Both the position numbers and the translations under genes were made by a program. Shown here in pieces: positions 44,418 through 52,556 of a stretch of DNA of 64,000 nt. Source of the DNA: Pseudonocardia sp. ICBG1293 (GTDB lineage Bacteria > Actinomycetota > Actinomycetes > Mycobacteriales > Pseudonocardiaceae). Under the pieces are notes generated by a model. It worked only from the letters and a program-made list of their open reading frames with translations. It was not told the origin of the DNA and did not search any database. The DNA lies in assembly GCF_020131355.1 (NCBI RefSeq), contig NZ_JAHLEL010000038.1, positions 744,001-808,000 on the forward strand, written 5' to 3'. The first letter of the stretch is position 1. Each line of letters begins with the position of its first letter.

Positions 44418-45191
44418 TCAGTCCGACCACTGCGGGGCCCGCTTCTCCAGGAACGACGCCATGCCCTCGCGGGCGTCCGCCGACTGCGACATCGACGCCA
44501 TGACCTCGGCCGCGACGCTGTAGGCGTCGGCCTCGGGGCGGTCCAGCTGGGCGTAGAGGGTCTGCTTGCCGACGGCCTTGGACAGCCTGCTGCCCCGGGT
44601 CGCGCGGGCGAGCAGCGCGTCCACCCGGGCGTCGAGCTCGGCGTCGGGGACGGCGTGGTTGATAAGTCCCCAGTCGGCGGCGGTGGCCGCGTCGATCGGG
44701 TCCCCGGTCAGCGCCAGCTCCATCAGCCGCTTGCGACCGACGGAGCGCGCGACCGGGACGGCCGGGGTGTGGCAGAACCAGCCGCCCTTGCCGCCGGGCA
44801 GCGCGAACGTCGCGGACTCGGCGGCGACGGCGAGGTCGCAGGACGCGACGAGCTGGCAGCCCGCGGCCCAGGCCGTCGCGTGCACCCGGGCGATCACGAC
44901 CTGGGGCACCGACTGGACGGTGCGCATGACCGTGGTGCACAGCCGCAGCAGGTCGCGCACCCCGGCCAGGTCGCGCTCGGCGACGTCACCGAAGTCGTGA
45001 CCGGAGGAGAACGCCCTGCCCTCCCCGGCCAGCACGATCCCGGTCGCGTCGCTGCGCCCGGCGCTCTCGAAGGCGTCCAGCAGCTCACGCAGGTGGCCCT
45101 CGGTGAGGGAGTTGCGTCGCTGCGGGCGGTTCATCGTGATCCGGACCGTGCCGCCCTCCTGCTTCACCAGCAGGTGCTCGTAGTCGGTCAT
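44418..45191 (-). CDS. Enoyl-CoA hydratase/isomerase-family protein
   Basis: This 257-residue crotonase-fold protein has VRITMNRPQRRNSLTEGHL near the N-terminus. The oxyanion-hole pieces are AGEGRAFSSGHDF and ATAWAAGCQLVASCDLAVAAESATFALPG (in part), with GGKGGWFCHTPAVPVARSVG after them. The C-terminal FLEKRAPQWSD is family-typical. Missing acidic residues of classical hydratases make the exact reaction uncertain; short-chain enoyl-CoA hydration, isomerisation or hydrolysis are all possible. Its leaderless ATG follows TACCGT by 6 nt. It is divergent from a TetR gene that probably regulates it. Confidence 0.85.
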   Translation of the reverse strand: MTDYEHLLVKQEGGTVRITMNRPQRRNSLTEGHLRELLDAFESAGRSDATGIVLAGEGRAFSSGHDFGDVAERDLAGVRDLLRLCTTVMRTVQSVPQVVIARVHATAWAAGCQLVASCDLAVAAESATFALPGGKGGWFCHTPAVPVARSVGRKRLMELALTGDPIDAATAADWGLINHAVPDAELDARVDALLARATRGSRLSKAVGKQTLYAQLDRPEADAYSVAAEVMASMSQSADAREGMASFLEKRAPQWSD

Positions 45192-45197
45192 GCGACG

Positions 45198-45203
45198 ACG
45201 GTA
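45198..45203 (-). promoter_or_regulatory. -10 element TACCGT of the enoyl-CoA hydratase gene
   Basis: TACCGT ends 6 nt before the ATG at 45191. It faces the divergent TACTGT of the TetR gene 36 bp away, so a regulator could cover both. Confidence 0.55.
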
Positions 45204-45239
45204 GCCCGGAATCCGCTCGCCGCCGAGGCCCCGGCACGC

Positions 45240-45245
45240 TACTGT
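45240..45245 (+). promoter_or_regulatory. -10 element TACTGT of the TetR gene
   Basis: TACTGT ends 6 nt before the ATG at 45252, consistent with a leaderless mRNA. Confidence 0.55.
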
Positions 45246-45251
45246 GACCGC

Positions 45252-46013
45252 ATGACCGGATTCGTCGATCTGGTCACCGCGGTGGCCGGGGGAGTGGTGG
45301 CGGCACCGGACGGGCCGGGAGCGGAGGACACAGCGCGGATGGAGCGGGTGCTCGACGCGGCGGGCGAGCTGCTCGTGCGGCAGGGTTACCGGCGGGTGAC
45401 CGTCGAGGACGTCGCGCGCCGGGCCGGCGTCGGCAAGGGCACCGTCTACCTGCACGTCCGCACCAAGGACGCGCTGTTCCTGACCGTGCTGCTGCGCTCC
45501 CAGCGGCGGCTGTTCGCCGACCTGGCCGACCGGATGCTCGTCGAGCCGGTGGTCGCGCTGCCCTGGGGGATGTCGCGGATGTTCCACGAGCGGCTGGCGG
45601 AGGACGACGTGGCACGCGCGCTCCACCTGGGCGACACCGAGGTCCTCGACCGGCTCGCGCACGCGGCGGCCGGGCCGCTCGGGGACCTCGCCCGCCGCCG
45701 CGACGCGGTGGTGCGCGAGCACTTCCGGCTGCTGCGCACGGCCGGCCTCGTCGACGACGACCTCGCCGCCGACGAGCAGATCCACGCCTGGGGCGCGGTG
45801 ACCCGGGGCTATCTCCTCGCCGGCGCGGAGGGGAGCGCGTTCGCCCCGGCGGGCACGGAGCGCACCGGCGCCCTGATCGAGCACGGCCTGGCGCGGCTGC
45901 TGGCCGGGCCCACCCCCGCGGCCTCCGCCGCGGGCGTCGCGGCGGAGGTCGCCGCGCTGTACCGACCGCTCGTCGAGCACATCGACGAGGAGTGGAGACG
46001 ACGCGTCCGCTGA
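45252..46013 (+). CDS. TetR-family transcriptional regulator
   Basis: This 253-residue regulator has its DNA-binding domain at about 28-75 (MERVLDAAGELLVRQGYRRVTVEDVARRAGVGKGTVYLHVRTKDALF, seen in parts). The ligand domain contains YLLAGAEGSAFAPAGTERTGAL. The P450 gene begins 29 bp after its stop on the same strand and the enoyl-CoA hydratase gene is divergent, so all three may form one regulon. The effector is unknown. Confidence 0.9.
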   Translation: MTGFVDLVTAVAGGVVAAPDGPGAEDTARMERVLDAAGELLVRQGYRRVTVEDVARRAGVGKGTVYLHVRTKDALFLTVLLRSQRRLFADLADRMLVEPVVALPWGMSRMFHERLAEDDVARALHLGDTEVLDRLAHAAAGPLGDLARRRDAVVREHFRLLRTAGLVDDDLAADEQIHAWGAVTRGYLLAGAEGSAFAPAGTERTGALIEHGLARLLAGPTPAASAAGVAAEVAALYRPLVEHIDEEWRRRVR

Positions 46014-46042
46014 CCCGGGCGTGCCAGGACAGGAGTGGTGAG

Positions 46043-47293
46043 ATGACCGCACCGAGCACTCCGGGCGGAGCCGTGGACCTGCTGGACCCGGCCCTGGCCA
46101 CCGACCCGTACGCGGCCTACGGCCGGCTGCGCGAACAGGCCCCCACCACGACCGTGACGATGATGGGCAGCCCGCCTGCCGTCCTGGTCACCCGCTACGA
46201 CGACGTCCGCGCCGTGCTCACCGACCCGCGCTTCGTGACCGACCCGGCGCTGGCCGGCGGGCCGGACACCCGCGAGAACATCATGGCGAGGATGGGCGTC
46301 CCCGACGACGTGGCCGACTACCTGCTGCGCAACATCCTCACCGTCGACGGCGCGGAGCACACCCGGCTGCGCACGCTCGTCTCGCGGGCGTTCACCGTGC
46401 GGCGGGTCGCGGCCCTGCGCCCGCGGGTCGAGGAGATCACGTCCGCCCTGCTCGACCGGGTCGCCGCCGCCGGGGCCGGGGGCGCTCCGGTCGACCTGGT
46501 GGAGGCGCTGGCCTACCCGCTGCCGATCACGGTGATCTGCGAGCTCGTCGGGGTGCCGGAGGCCGACCGCGCGCAGTGGCACGAGTGGGGCGAGGTCCTG
46601 ACCACGATGGACCGCGAGCGGACCGGACCCGCGCTGCGCGCGGCGATCGCGCACGTGCACGCCCTCGTCGACGCCCGCCGCGCGGAGCTCGCCGACGACC
46701 TGATCAGCGCGCTCGTCGCCGCGCAGGGCGACGACGGCGACCGGCTCTCCGACCGCGAGCTGGTCACGATGGTCTTCGCGATCGTCATGGCCGGGCACGA
46801 GACGACCGCGCACCTGCTCGCCAACGCCACGCTGGCCCTGCTCGGTGACCCGGCCGGGCTCGCCGCGCTGCGCGCCGACCCGGCGGGCTGGCCGGGCGCG
46901 GTGAACGAGCTGATGCGCGCCCGCGGTCCGGTGCAGTTCACCCAGTTCCGCTACCCGACCGTCGACGTCGAGGTGGGCGGCACCGTGCTCGCGGCCGGGA
47001 CCCCGGTGATCGCCGGGCTGCTGCCGGCCAACCACGACCCGCGGGCGTTCGACCGGCCCGAGGTGCTCGATCTCGCCCGGGAGACCGGACGCGGCGAGGG
47101 GCACCTCGGGTTCGGGCAGGGCGCGCACTACTGCCTCGGGGCCGCGCTGGCCCGCCAGGAGGGCGAGGTGGCGCTGCGGATGCTGTTCGAGCGGTTCCCC
47201 GGCCTGCACCTCGCCGTGCCCGCGGCCGAGGTCGTCTGGCTGCCCCGCCCCGGGTTCAGCCGGGTGGCGGCGCTGCCGGTGCGTGTCGGGTGA
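46043..47293 (+). CDS. Cytochrome P450
   Basis: This 416-residue soluble bacterial-type P450 is from the ATG at 46043 (AGGAG about 9 nt upstream). The heme-binding loop is FGQGAHYCLGAALARQE with ligand C364. The I-helix oxygen motif is VMAGHETTAHLLAN, the ExxR is ELMR, and HTRLRTLVSRAFTVRRVAAL is the conserved helix C region. It needs separate ferredoxin and reductase partners, which are not encoded nearby. Cotranscription with a TetR gene suggests an inducible oxidation. Substrate unknown. Confidence 0.93.
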   Translation: MTAPSTPGGAVDLLDPALATDPYAAYGRLREQAPTTTVTMMGSPPAVLVTRYDDVRAVLTDPRFVTDPALAGGPDTRENIMARMGVPDDVADYLLRNILTVDGAEHTRLRTLVSRAFTVRRVAALRPRVEEITSALLDRVAAAGAGGAPVDLVEALAYPLPITVICELVGVPEADRAQWHEWGEVLTTMDRERTGPALRAAIAHVHALVDARRAELADDLISALVAAQGDDGDRLSDRELVTMVFAIVMAGHETTAHLLANATLALLGDPAGLAALRADPAGWPGAVNELMRARGPVQFTQFRYPTVDVEVGGTVLAAGTPVIAGLLPANHDPRAFDRPEVLDLARETGRGEGHLGFGQGAHYCLGAALARQEGEVALRMLFERFPGLHLAVPAAEVVWLPRPGFSRVAALPVRVG

Positions 47294-47348
47294 GCCCCGG
47301 GTGGTCGCCGGGAGTGGGGCCCACGGCGCAACCGGCTGCACCCGGCGC

Positions 47349-47377
47349 GCCGCTCTCCCGGCGATCCTGAGAGCGGC
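47349..47377. terminator. Hairpin between P450 and NUDIX genes
   Basis: GCCGCTCTC (47349-47357) and GAGAGCGGC (47369-47377) pair perfectly over 9 bp with an 11-nt loop. It lies between convergent genes and could serve both. Confidence 0.6.
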
Positions 47378-47413
47378 GACCGCGGAGCGGCGACCGCGGA
47401 GCGGCGACCGCGG
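47372..47413. repeat. Three perfect 14-bp direct repeats
   Basis: AGCGGCGACCGCGG occurs three times without change just before the end of the NUDIX gene. The first copy overlaps the hairpin arm. Confidence 0.9.
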
Positions 47414-47433
47414 ACGCCGGCCGCAGGCACCGG

Positions 47434-47991
47434 TCAGGTGCCCGCGTCGTGCAGCGTGAGCAGGGCCCAGGCGGCGAGGGACTGGGCGTCGGTGAGCCCA
47501 CCCCGGCGGATCGTCGCCGCCAGCTCGGCCGGGGTGAACCAGGCGGCGCGCATGTCCTGCTCGGAGTGCTCGCGGCGCGGCGGGCCCGCGGTGAGCCCGG
47601 TCGCCAGGTAGACGTGCCCGCGCTGGCTGGACATCCCGGGAGCACAGTCCAGGGTGCCGAGCAGCGTCATGTGCTGCGCGGCGAGCCCGGTCTCCTCCAC
47701 GAGCTCGCGCACCGCCAGCTCGGCCGGGTCCTGCTCGGCGCGGTCGGGTGCGGTGCCCGCGGGGAACTCCCAGCGCCGCCCGCCCACCGGGTAGCGGTAC
47801 TGCTCCACGAGGTGCAGGCGGCCGTCGTCGTCGCGCGGGACCACCAGGGCGTAGGTGGGCTTGTCGACGACGCCGTAGATCCCCTCGGTGCCGTCCGGAC
47901 GCCGGATGCCGTCCTCGCGGACGGTCATCCAGTCGTTGGCGTACACCTGCCGGGTCGAGGTCTGCTCGATCACCCGCCCAGGGTGGTCCAT
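47434..47991 (-). CDS. NUDIX hydrolase (ADP-ribose pyrophosphatase-like)
   Basis: This 185-residue protein starts at the ATG at 47991; the frame is open further upstream, but that part is antisense to nucS. An N-terminal strand set ([27 protein letters not shown] in part) precedes the NUDIX box spread over [24 protein letters not shown], with the REXXEE core RELVEE. WEFPAG precedes it as in ADP-ribose/NDP-sugar pyrophosphatases. It is divergent from nucS with a 24-bp gap. Confidence 0.9.
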   Translation of the reverse strand: MDHPGRVIEQTSTRQVYANDWMTVREDGIRRPDGTEGIYGVVDKPTYALVVPRDDDGRLHLVEQYRYPVGGRRWEFPAGTAPDRAEQDPAELAVRELVEETGLAAQHMTLLGTLDCAPGMSSQRGHVYLATGLTAGPPRREHSEQDMRAAWFTPAELAATIRRGGLTDAQSLAAWALLTLHDAGT

Positions 47992-48002
47992 CCGCTCGGC
48001 CT

Positions 48003-48008
48003 TACAGT
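48003..48008 (+). promoter_or_regulatory. -10 element TACAGT of nucS
   Basis: TACAGT ends 7 nt before the GTG at 48016 and decides the start. The open frame extends more than 500 bp upstream, antisense to the NUDIX gene. Confidence 0.6.
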
Positions 48009-48015
48009 GAGCCGG

Positions 48016-48675
48016 GTGCGTCTCGTCATCGCCCGCTGCCAGGTGGACTACGTCGGACGGCTGACCGCCCACCTGCCCATGGCCCCCCGGTTGCTGCTGG
48101 TCAAGCGGGACGGCTCGGTGAGCATCCACGCCGACGACCGCGCCTACAAGCCGCTCAACTGGATGTCCCCGCCGTGCTGGCTCACCGAGGAGCCCGGCGT
48201 CTGGACGGTGCGCAACAAGGCCGACGAGTCGCTGGTGATCACCATCGACGAGGTCCTGCACGACTCCAGCCACGAGCTGGGCGTCGACCCCGGCCTGGTC
48301 AAGGACGGCGTCGAGGCGCACCTGCAGGAGCTGCTCGCCGCGCACCCGGAGACCTTCGGGGAGGGCCACACCCTGGTCCGCCGCGAGTACATGACCGCGG
48401 TCGGCCCGGTCGACCTGCTGCTGCGCGACGGCGACGGCGCGCACGTCGCGGTCGAGGTGAAGCGCCGGGGCGAGATCGACGGCGTCGAGCAGCTCACCCG
48501 TTACCTGGAGCTGATGAACCGCGACCCGCTGCTCGCCCCGGTGGCGGGGGTGTTCGCCGCCCAGCAGATCAAGCCGCAGGCCCGCACGCTGGCGGTGGAC
48601 CGCGGGATCCGCTGCGTGACCGTGGACTACGACACGCTGCGCGGGATGGCGCGCGACGACCTGCTGCTGTTCTGA
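48016..48675 (+). CDS. nucS: Mismatch-specific endonuclease NucS/EndoMS
   Basis: Cuts both strands at mismatches and provides non-canonical mismatch repair in actinobacteria that lack MutS-MutL. The protein is 219 residues. The N-terminal domain has [20 protein letters not shown]. The PD-(D/E)xK nuclease domain supplies D133 (PVDLLL), E147 and K149 ([15 protein letters not shown]). The extreme C-terminus DDLLLF fits the clamp-binding tail. Length, start and active site are all normal. The leaderless GTG follows TACAGT. Confidence 0.95.
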   Translation: MRLVIARCQVDYVGRLTAHLPMAPRLLLVKRDGSVSIHADDRAYKPLNWMSPPCWLTEEPGVWTVRNKADESLVITIDEVLHDSSHELGVDPGLVKDGVEAHLQELLAAHPETFGEGHTLVRREYMTAVGPVDLLLRDGDGAHVAVEVKRRGEIDGVEQLTRYLELMNRDPLLAPVAGVFAAQQIKPQARTLAVDRGIRCVTVDYDTLRGMARDDLLLF

Positions 48676-48725
48676 GACGGCCCCGCCGGGCCAGCGTGGG
48701 CCCGGCCGGGCCCTGCCGTGGCGTC

Positions 48726-48731
48726 TAGCCT
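48726..48731 (+). promoter_or_regulatory. -10 element TAGCCT of the aldehyde dehydrogenase gene
   Basis: TAGCCT ends 6 nt before the GTG at 48738. Confidence 0.6.
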
Positions 48732-48737
48732 GATCGC

Positions 48738-50270
48738 GTGAGTGCCACCGCTGCTGACTCCGCCCCCGCGACCGCCTCCGCGCCCACCGCGGCGGACTTC
48801 GCATCCCTGTCGCCGCGCACCGGGGAGGAGCTGGCCCGCTACCCCGTCCACGACGGCGAGCACGTGCGCGCCGCCGTCCGTGACTCCGGTGCGGCCGGGG
48901 TGTGGTGGGAGGGACTCGGCTTCGACGAGCGCCGCCGCCGGCTCGCGGCGTGGAAGAAGGTGCTGGTCGCGCAGCTGGACCGGGTCGCGGGCGTCGTCGC
49001 CGCCGAGACCGGCAAGCCGCTCGACGACGCCCGGCTCGAGGTCGTGCTCGCCATCGACCACCTGGACTGGGCCTCGGCGAACGCGAAGAAGGTGCTCGGG
49101 CGGCGCTCGGTGTCCCCGGGCCTGCTGATGGCCAACCAGGCGGCGTCGGTGGCGTACCGGCCGCTGGGTGTCGTCGGGGTCATCGGGCCGTGGAACTACC
49201 CGATCTTCACACCGATGGGCTCCATCGCCTACGCGCTGGCGGCCGGCAACACCGTGGTGTTCAAGCCCTCGGAGCTGACCCCGGGCGTCGGGCACGAGAT
49301 CGCCCGCACGCTCGCCGAGGCCGTCCCCGAGGTGGGACGGCACCCGCTGCTCACCGTCGTCACCGGGTTCGGCCCGACCGGCGCCGAGCTCTGCCGCGCC
49401 TCCGGCGTCGGGAAGATCGCGTTCACCGGGTCGGCCGCGACCGGCCGCCGGGTGATGGCCGCCTGCGCCGAGAACCTGGTGCCGGTGCTGATGGAGTGCG
49501 GCGGCAAGGACCCGCTGATCGTCGACGCCGACGCCGACCTCGACGCCGCCGCGGACGCCGCGGTCTGGGGCGGGATGTCCAACGCGGGCCAGACCTGCGT
49601 CGGGGTGGAGCGGGTCTACGTCGTCGAGTCCGTCGCGGGCCGGTTCCTGGAGAAGGTGCGGGCCACCGCGTCCACGCTGCAGGTCGGTACGGCCGCGAAC
49701 GAGGGTGACCTCGGGCCGATGACGATGCCGTCGCAGACCGAGATCGTGCGCCGGCACGTCACCGACGCCCTGGAGCGCGGTGGCCGCGCGATCGTCGGTG
49801 GCGCCGACTCGGTGCCCGCCGAGGGCGGGTCGATCTCCCCGGTCGTCATCGCCGACGTACCCGAGGACTCGGTCGCGGTCACCGAGGAGACCTTCGGTCC
49901 GCTGGTCGTGGTCAACCGGGTGCCCGACGTGGACGAGGCGGTCCGCCGCGCCAACGCCACCGGCTACGGCCTGGGTGCCACGGTGTTCTCCGCGAAGCGC
50001 GGCGAACAGATCGCCCAGCAGCTGCGCTGCGGGATGGTGTCGATCAACGGCGTCATCTCCTTCGCCGGCATCCCGGCGCTGCCCTTCGGCGGTGTGGGGG
50101 AGTCCGGGTTCGGGCGCATCCACGGGGCCGACGGGCTGCGTGAGTTCACCCGGGCCCAGTCGATCGCCCGGCAGCGGTTCGGGATGCCGATCGCGGTCAC
50201 CAGCTTCCGGCGGACCGCGCGCACGATGCAGACGCTGGTCGGGATCGTGAAGGCCCGCCACGGGCGCTGA
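48738..50270 (+). CDS. NAD(P)-dependent aldehyde dehydrogenase
   Basis: This 510-residue ALDH-superfamily enzyme has PLGVVGVIGPWNYPIFTPMG near residue 140. The cofactor-binding FTGSAATGRRVM is followed by the general-base Glu in LMECGGKDPLIV and the catalytic Cys in NAGQTCVGVERVYV. The C-terminus carries FGGVGESGFGRIHGADGLREFT. The overall pattern resembles succinate-semialdehyde dehydrogenases and broad-range ALDHs of actinobacteria; the substrate cannot be fixed from sequence. Its leaderless GTG follows TAGCCT, and an 11-bp hairpin lies 18 nt after the stop. Confidence 0.92.
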   Translation: MSATAADSAPATASAPTAADFASLSPRTGEELARYPVHDGEHVRAAVRDSGAAGVWWEGLGFDERRRRLAAWKKVLVAQLDRVAGVVAAETGKPLDDARLEVVLAIDHLDWASANAKKVLGRRSVSPGLLMANQAASVAYRPLGVVGVIGPWNYPIFTPMGSIAYALAAGNTVVFKPSELTPGVGHEIARTLAEAVPEVGRHPLLTVVTGFGPTGAELCRASGVGKIAFTGSAATGRRVMAACAENLVPVLMECGGKDPLIVDADADLDAAADAAVWGGMSNAGQTCVGVERVYVVESVAGRFLEKVRATASTLQVGTAANEGDLGPMTMPSQTEIVRRHVTDALERGGRAIVGGADSVPAEGGSISPVVIADVPEDSVAVTEETFGPLVVVNRVPDVDEAVRRANATGYGLGATVFSAKRGEQIAQQLRCGMVSINGVISFAGIPALPFGGVGESGFGRIHGADGLREFTRAQSIARQRFGMPIAVTSFRRTARTMQTLVGIVKARHGR

Positions 50271-50287
50271 GGGGCCCCCTCACCCGA

Positions 50288-50327
50288 CGACCAGGACCGT
50301 TCCCGCACGTCGGGGTGGTCCTGGTCG
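50288..50327 (+). terminator. Hairpin after aldehyde dehydrogenase gene
   Basis: CGACCAGGACC (50288-50298) pairs perfectly with GGTCCTGGTCG (50317-50327) around an 18-nt loop, 18 nt after the stop codon. Confidence 0.6.
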
Positions 50328-50409
50328 CATGTTACCCACTGGTAGCACCTCCGGATGACAGGATGCGCGACGACGCGGAAGACAGGGTTGTCGAACAGGA
50401 GGTTGCAGC

Positions 50410-52194
50410 GTGGCACGTGAGTTCCGGACCGTCGGAGTGGTCGGCCTCGGCACGATGGGGGCGGGCATCGTCGAGGTCTTCGCCCGCAACGGTCTCGACG
50501 TGATCGCGGTCGAGGTGGACGAGGCGGCGGGGGAGCGCGGCCGGGCCCACCTGGCCGCCTCGACCGACCGGGCCATCGAGCGCGGCAAGCTCACCCGTGA
50601 GCAGGCCGACGAGCTCCTCGGCCGCATCACCGTCACCACCACCCTGGCCGACCTGGCGCCGGCGCAGCTGGTCGTGGAGGCCATCCCGGAGAGCCTGGAG
50701 GCCAAGACCGCGCTGCTCGCCGAGGTCGACAAGGTCGTCGCCGAGGACACCGTCCTGGCCTCGAACACCTCCTCGCTGTCGGTCACCGAGCTGGCCGTGC
50801 GCACCACGCGCCCGGGCAAGGTCGTCGGGATGCACTTCTTCAACCCGGCGCCGGTGCAGAAGCTGGTCGAGGTCGTGCGGACCGTCGTCACCGAGCCCGA
50901 CGTCATCTCCGACGTCCAGGCGTTCGCCGACTCCCTGGGCAAGGTCCCGGTCGTCATCGGCGACCGCGCCGGCTTCATCGCCAACGCGCTGCTGTTCGGC
51001 TACCTCAACCACGCCGCGAAGATGTACGCCGAGCGCTACGCCAGCCGCGAGGACCTCGACGCCGGCATGCGCTACGGCTGCGGCTACCCGATGGGCCCGC
51101 TGGCCCTGCTCGACCTCATCGGCCTCGACACCGCCTACGAGATCCTCGAGACGATGTACGGCGAGTCGCGCAACCTGATGCACGCACCGAACCCGGTGTT
51201 CAAGCAGATGATCACCGCCGGTCTGCTCGGCCGGAAGACCGGCCGCGGCTTCTACACCTACTCCGCCCCGCACAGCTCGACCGTCGTCGCCGACGGCGAG
51301 ACCCCCACGTCCGCGGTGCCCGAGGACGTGACCCTGCGCGAGGTGGCCCGGGTCGGCGTCATCGGCACCGGGACGATGGCCTCGGGCATCGTCGAGGTGT
51401 TCGCCAAGGCCGGGTACGACGTCGTCGTGCGCGGGCGCAGCGACTCCAAGGTCGAGGGCTCGGTGGCGCTGGTGCGCAAGTCCCTGGACAAGGCCGTCGC
51501 CCGCGGCAAGCTGGACGAGGCCGGCCGGGACGCGGTGCTCGCCCGGATCAGCGGCACCACCGCGCTGGAGGACATGGCCGAGGTCGACCTGGTGGTCGAG
51601 GCCGTGGCCGAGGAGCTCGACGTGAAGCGGGCGATGTTCGCCGCGCTCGACGAGATCTGCAGGCCCGGTGCGATCCTCGCGACGACCACGTCGTCGTTGC
51701 CCGTCGTCGAGTGCGCCGCGGTCACCCAGCGCCCCGGCGACGTGGTCGGCATGCACTTCTTCAACCCCGCGCCGGTGATGAAGCTGGTCGAGGTCGTGTC
51801 CACGATCGGCACCTCGCGCGACGTGTCCGCCACGATCCTCGACGTGTGCCGGAAGCTGAAGAAGGTGCCGGTCAGCTGCGGCGACCGCGCCGGGTTCATC
51901 GTCAACGCGCTGCTGTTCCCGTACCTGAACGACGCGGTGAAGATGCTGGAGGCGCACTACGCGACCGCCGACGACATCGACGCGGCCATGAAGACCGGCT
52001 GTGCGCTGCCGATGGGGCCGTTCGAGCTGCTCGACGTCGTCGGGCTCGACGTGTCGCTGGCCATCGAGCGGTCCCTGCACGCCGAGTTCCACCAGGCCGG
52101 GTTCGCCCCCGCGCCCCTGCTGGAGCACCTGGTCACCGCGGGCCGGCTCGGGCGCAAGACCGGTCACGGGTTCCGCGACTACACCAAGCGCTGA
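50410..52194 (+). CDS. Tandem 3-hydroxyacyl-CoA dehydrogenase (two fused copies)
   Basis: This 594-residue protein is two complete 3-hydroxyacyl-CoA dehydrogenase units end to end (about 1-290 and 310-594). Each has a Rossmann motif (GVVGLGTMGAGIVEVFARNG; GVIGTGTMASGIVEVFAKAG), the signature GMHFFNPAPVQKLVEVV or GMHFFNPAPVMKLVEVV, a DRAGFI(A/V)NALLFxYLN segment and a C-terminal helical domain ending LGRKTGRGFYTY or LGRKTGHGFRDY. The residues after strand 2 differ, AVEVDE in unit 1 against VRGRSDS in unit 2, hinting at different cofactor choice. It could supply 3-hydroxybutyryl-CoA to the ethylmalonyl-CoA pathway. GGAGG precedes the GTG. Confidence 0.92.
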   Translation: MAREFRTVGVVGLGTMGAGIVEVFARNGLDVIAVEVDEAAGERGRAHLAASTDRAIERGKLTREQADELLGRITVTTTLADLAPAQLVVEAIPESLEAKTALLAEVDKVVAEDTVLASNTSSLSVTELAVRTTRPGKVVGMHFFNPAPVQKLVEVVRTVVTEPDVISDVQAFADSLGKVPVVIGDRAGFIANALLFGYLNHAAKMYAERYASREDLDAGMRYGCGYPMGPLALLDLIGLDTAYEILETMYGESRNLMHAPNPVFKQMITAGLLGRKTGRGFYTYSAPHSSTVVADGETPTSAVPEDVTLREVARVGVIGTGTMASGIVEVFAKAGYDVVVRGRSDSKVEGSVALVRKSLDKAVARGKLDEAGRDAVLARISGTTALEDMAEVDLVVEAVAEELDVKRAMFAALDEICRPGAILATTTSSLPVVECAAVTQRPGDVVGMHFFNPAPVMKLVEVVSTIGTSRDVSATILDVCRKLKKVPVSCGDRAGFIVNALLFPYLNDAVKMLEAHYATADDIDAAMKTGCALPMGPFELLDVVGLDVSLAIERSLHAEFHQAGFAPAPLLEHLVTAGRLGRKTGHGFRDYTKR

Positions 52195-52213
52195 GCGACA
52201 CCGCTGTCCCTGG

Positions 52214-52219
52214 GACACT
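52214..52219 (+). promoter_or_regulatory. -10-like GACACT ahead of the small zinc-protein gene
   Basis: GACACT ends 6 nt before the ATG at 52226, identical in hexamer and spacing to the element before prmC. Confidence 0.4.
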
Positions 52220-52225
52220 GGGGAC

Positions 52226-52543
52226 ATGGCAGGACGGCGCGCGCGACGGCCCCGCCCCTCGGAACGGGGGCGGGGCCGTCCCGTGGCGCCACCGCTGGGC
52301 AGCGGGATGACGACCGACCTCGAGAGCGGGCGCGACGGCGAGCACTACGTCCGGCGGGTCCCGGGGGGCACCACCGTCAAGCACTACCGGTGCCCCGGCT
52401 GTGACCAGCTGCTGCCCTCGGGGATGCCGCACGTGGTCACCTGGCCCGCCGAGGACGGCCGCGGGGTCGAGGAGCGGCGGCACTGGCACCTGCCGTGCTG
52501 GAACGCGCGCGACCGTCGTCGCGCGGGGTTCCGCCGGCGCTGA
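52226..52543 (+). CDS. Small basic protein with Cys/His zinc-binding motif
   Basis: This 105-residue protein starts at ATG 52226. The first 25 residues are Arg/Pro-rich (MAGRRARRPRPSERGRGR). The conserved part is VPGGTTVKHYRCPGCDQLLPSG, then PHVVTWPAE and ERRHWHLPCWNARDRR, which supply two Cys in CPGC and a later His/Cys pair, a probable treble-clef-like zinc site. Homologs are widespread in actinobacteria and often misnamed ATP/GTP-binding protein. Function unknown; nucleic-acid binding is plausible from the charge. A 14-bp hairpin (52245-52280) lies in the first codons. Confidence 0.75.
   Translation: MAGRRARRPRPSERGRGRPVAPPLGSGMTTDLESGRDGEHYVRRVPGGTTVKHYRCPGCDQLLPSGMPHVVTWPAEDGRGVEERRHWHLPCWNARDRRRAGFRRR
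52245..52280 (+). repeat. Inverted repeat inside the zinc-protein coding start
   Basis: Arms 52245-52258 (GACGGCCCCGCCCC) and 52267-52280 are perfectly complementary over 14 bp with an 8-nt loop. It could act as terminator for the upstream dehydrogenase gene while encoding the Arg-rich N-terminus of the small protein. Confidence 0.7.
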
Positions 52544-52556
52544 GCCGCCCGCCGGT

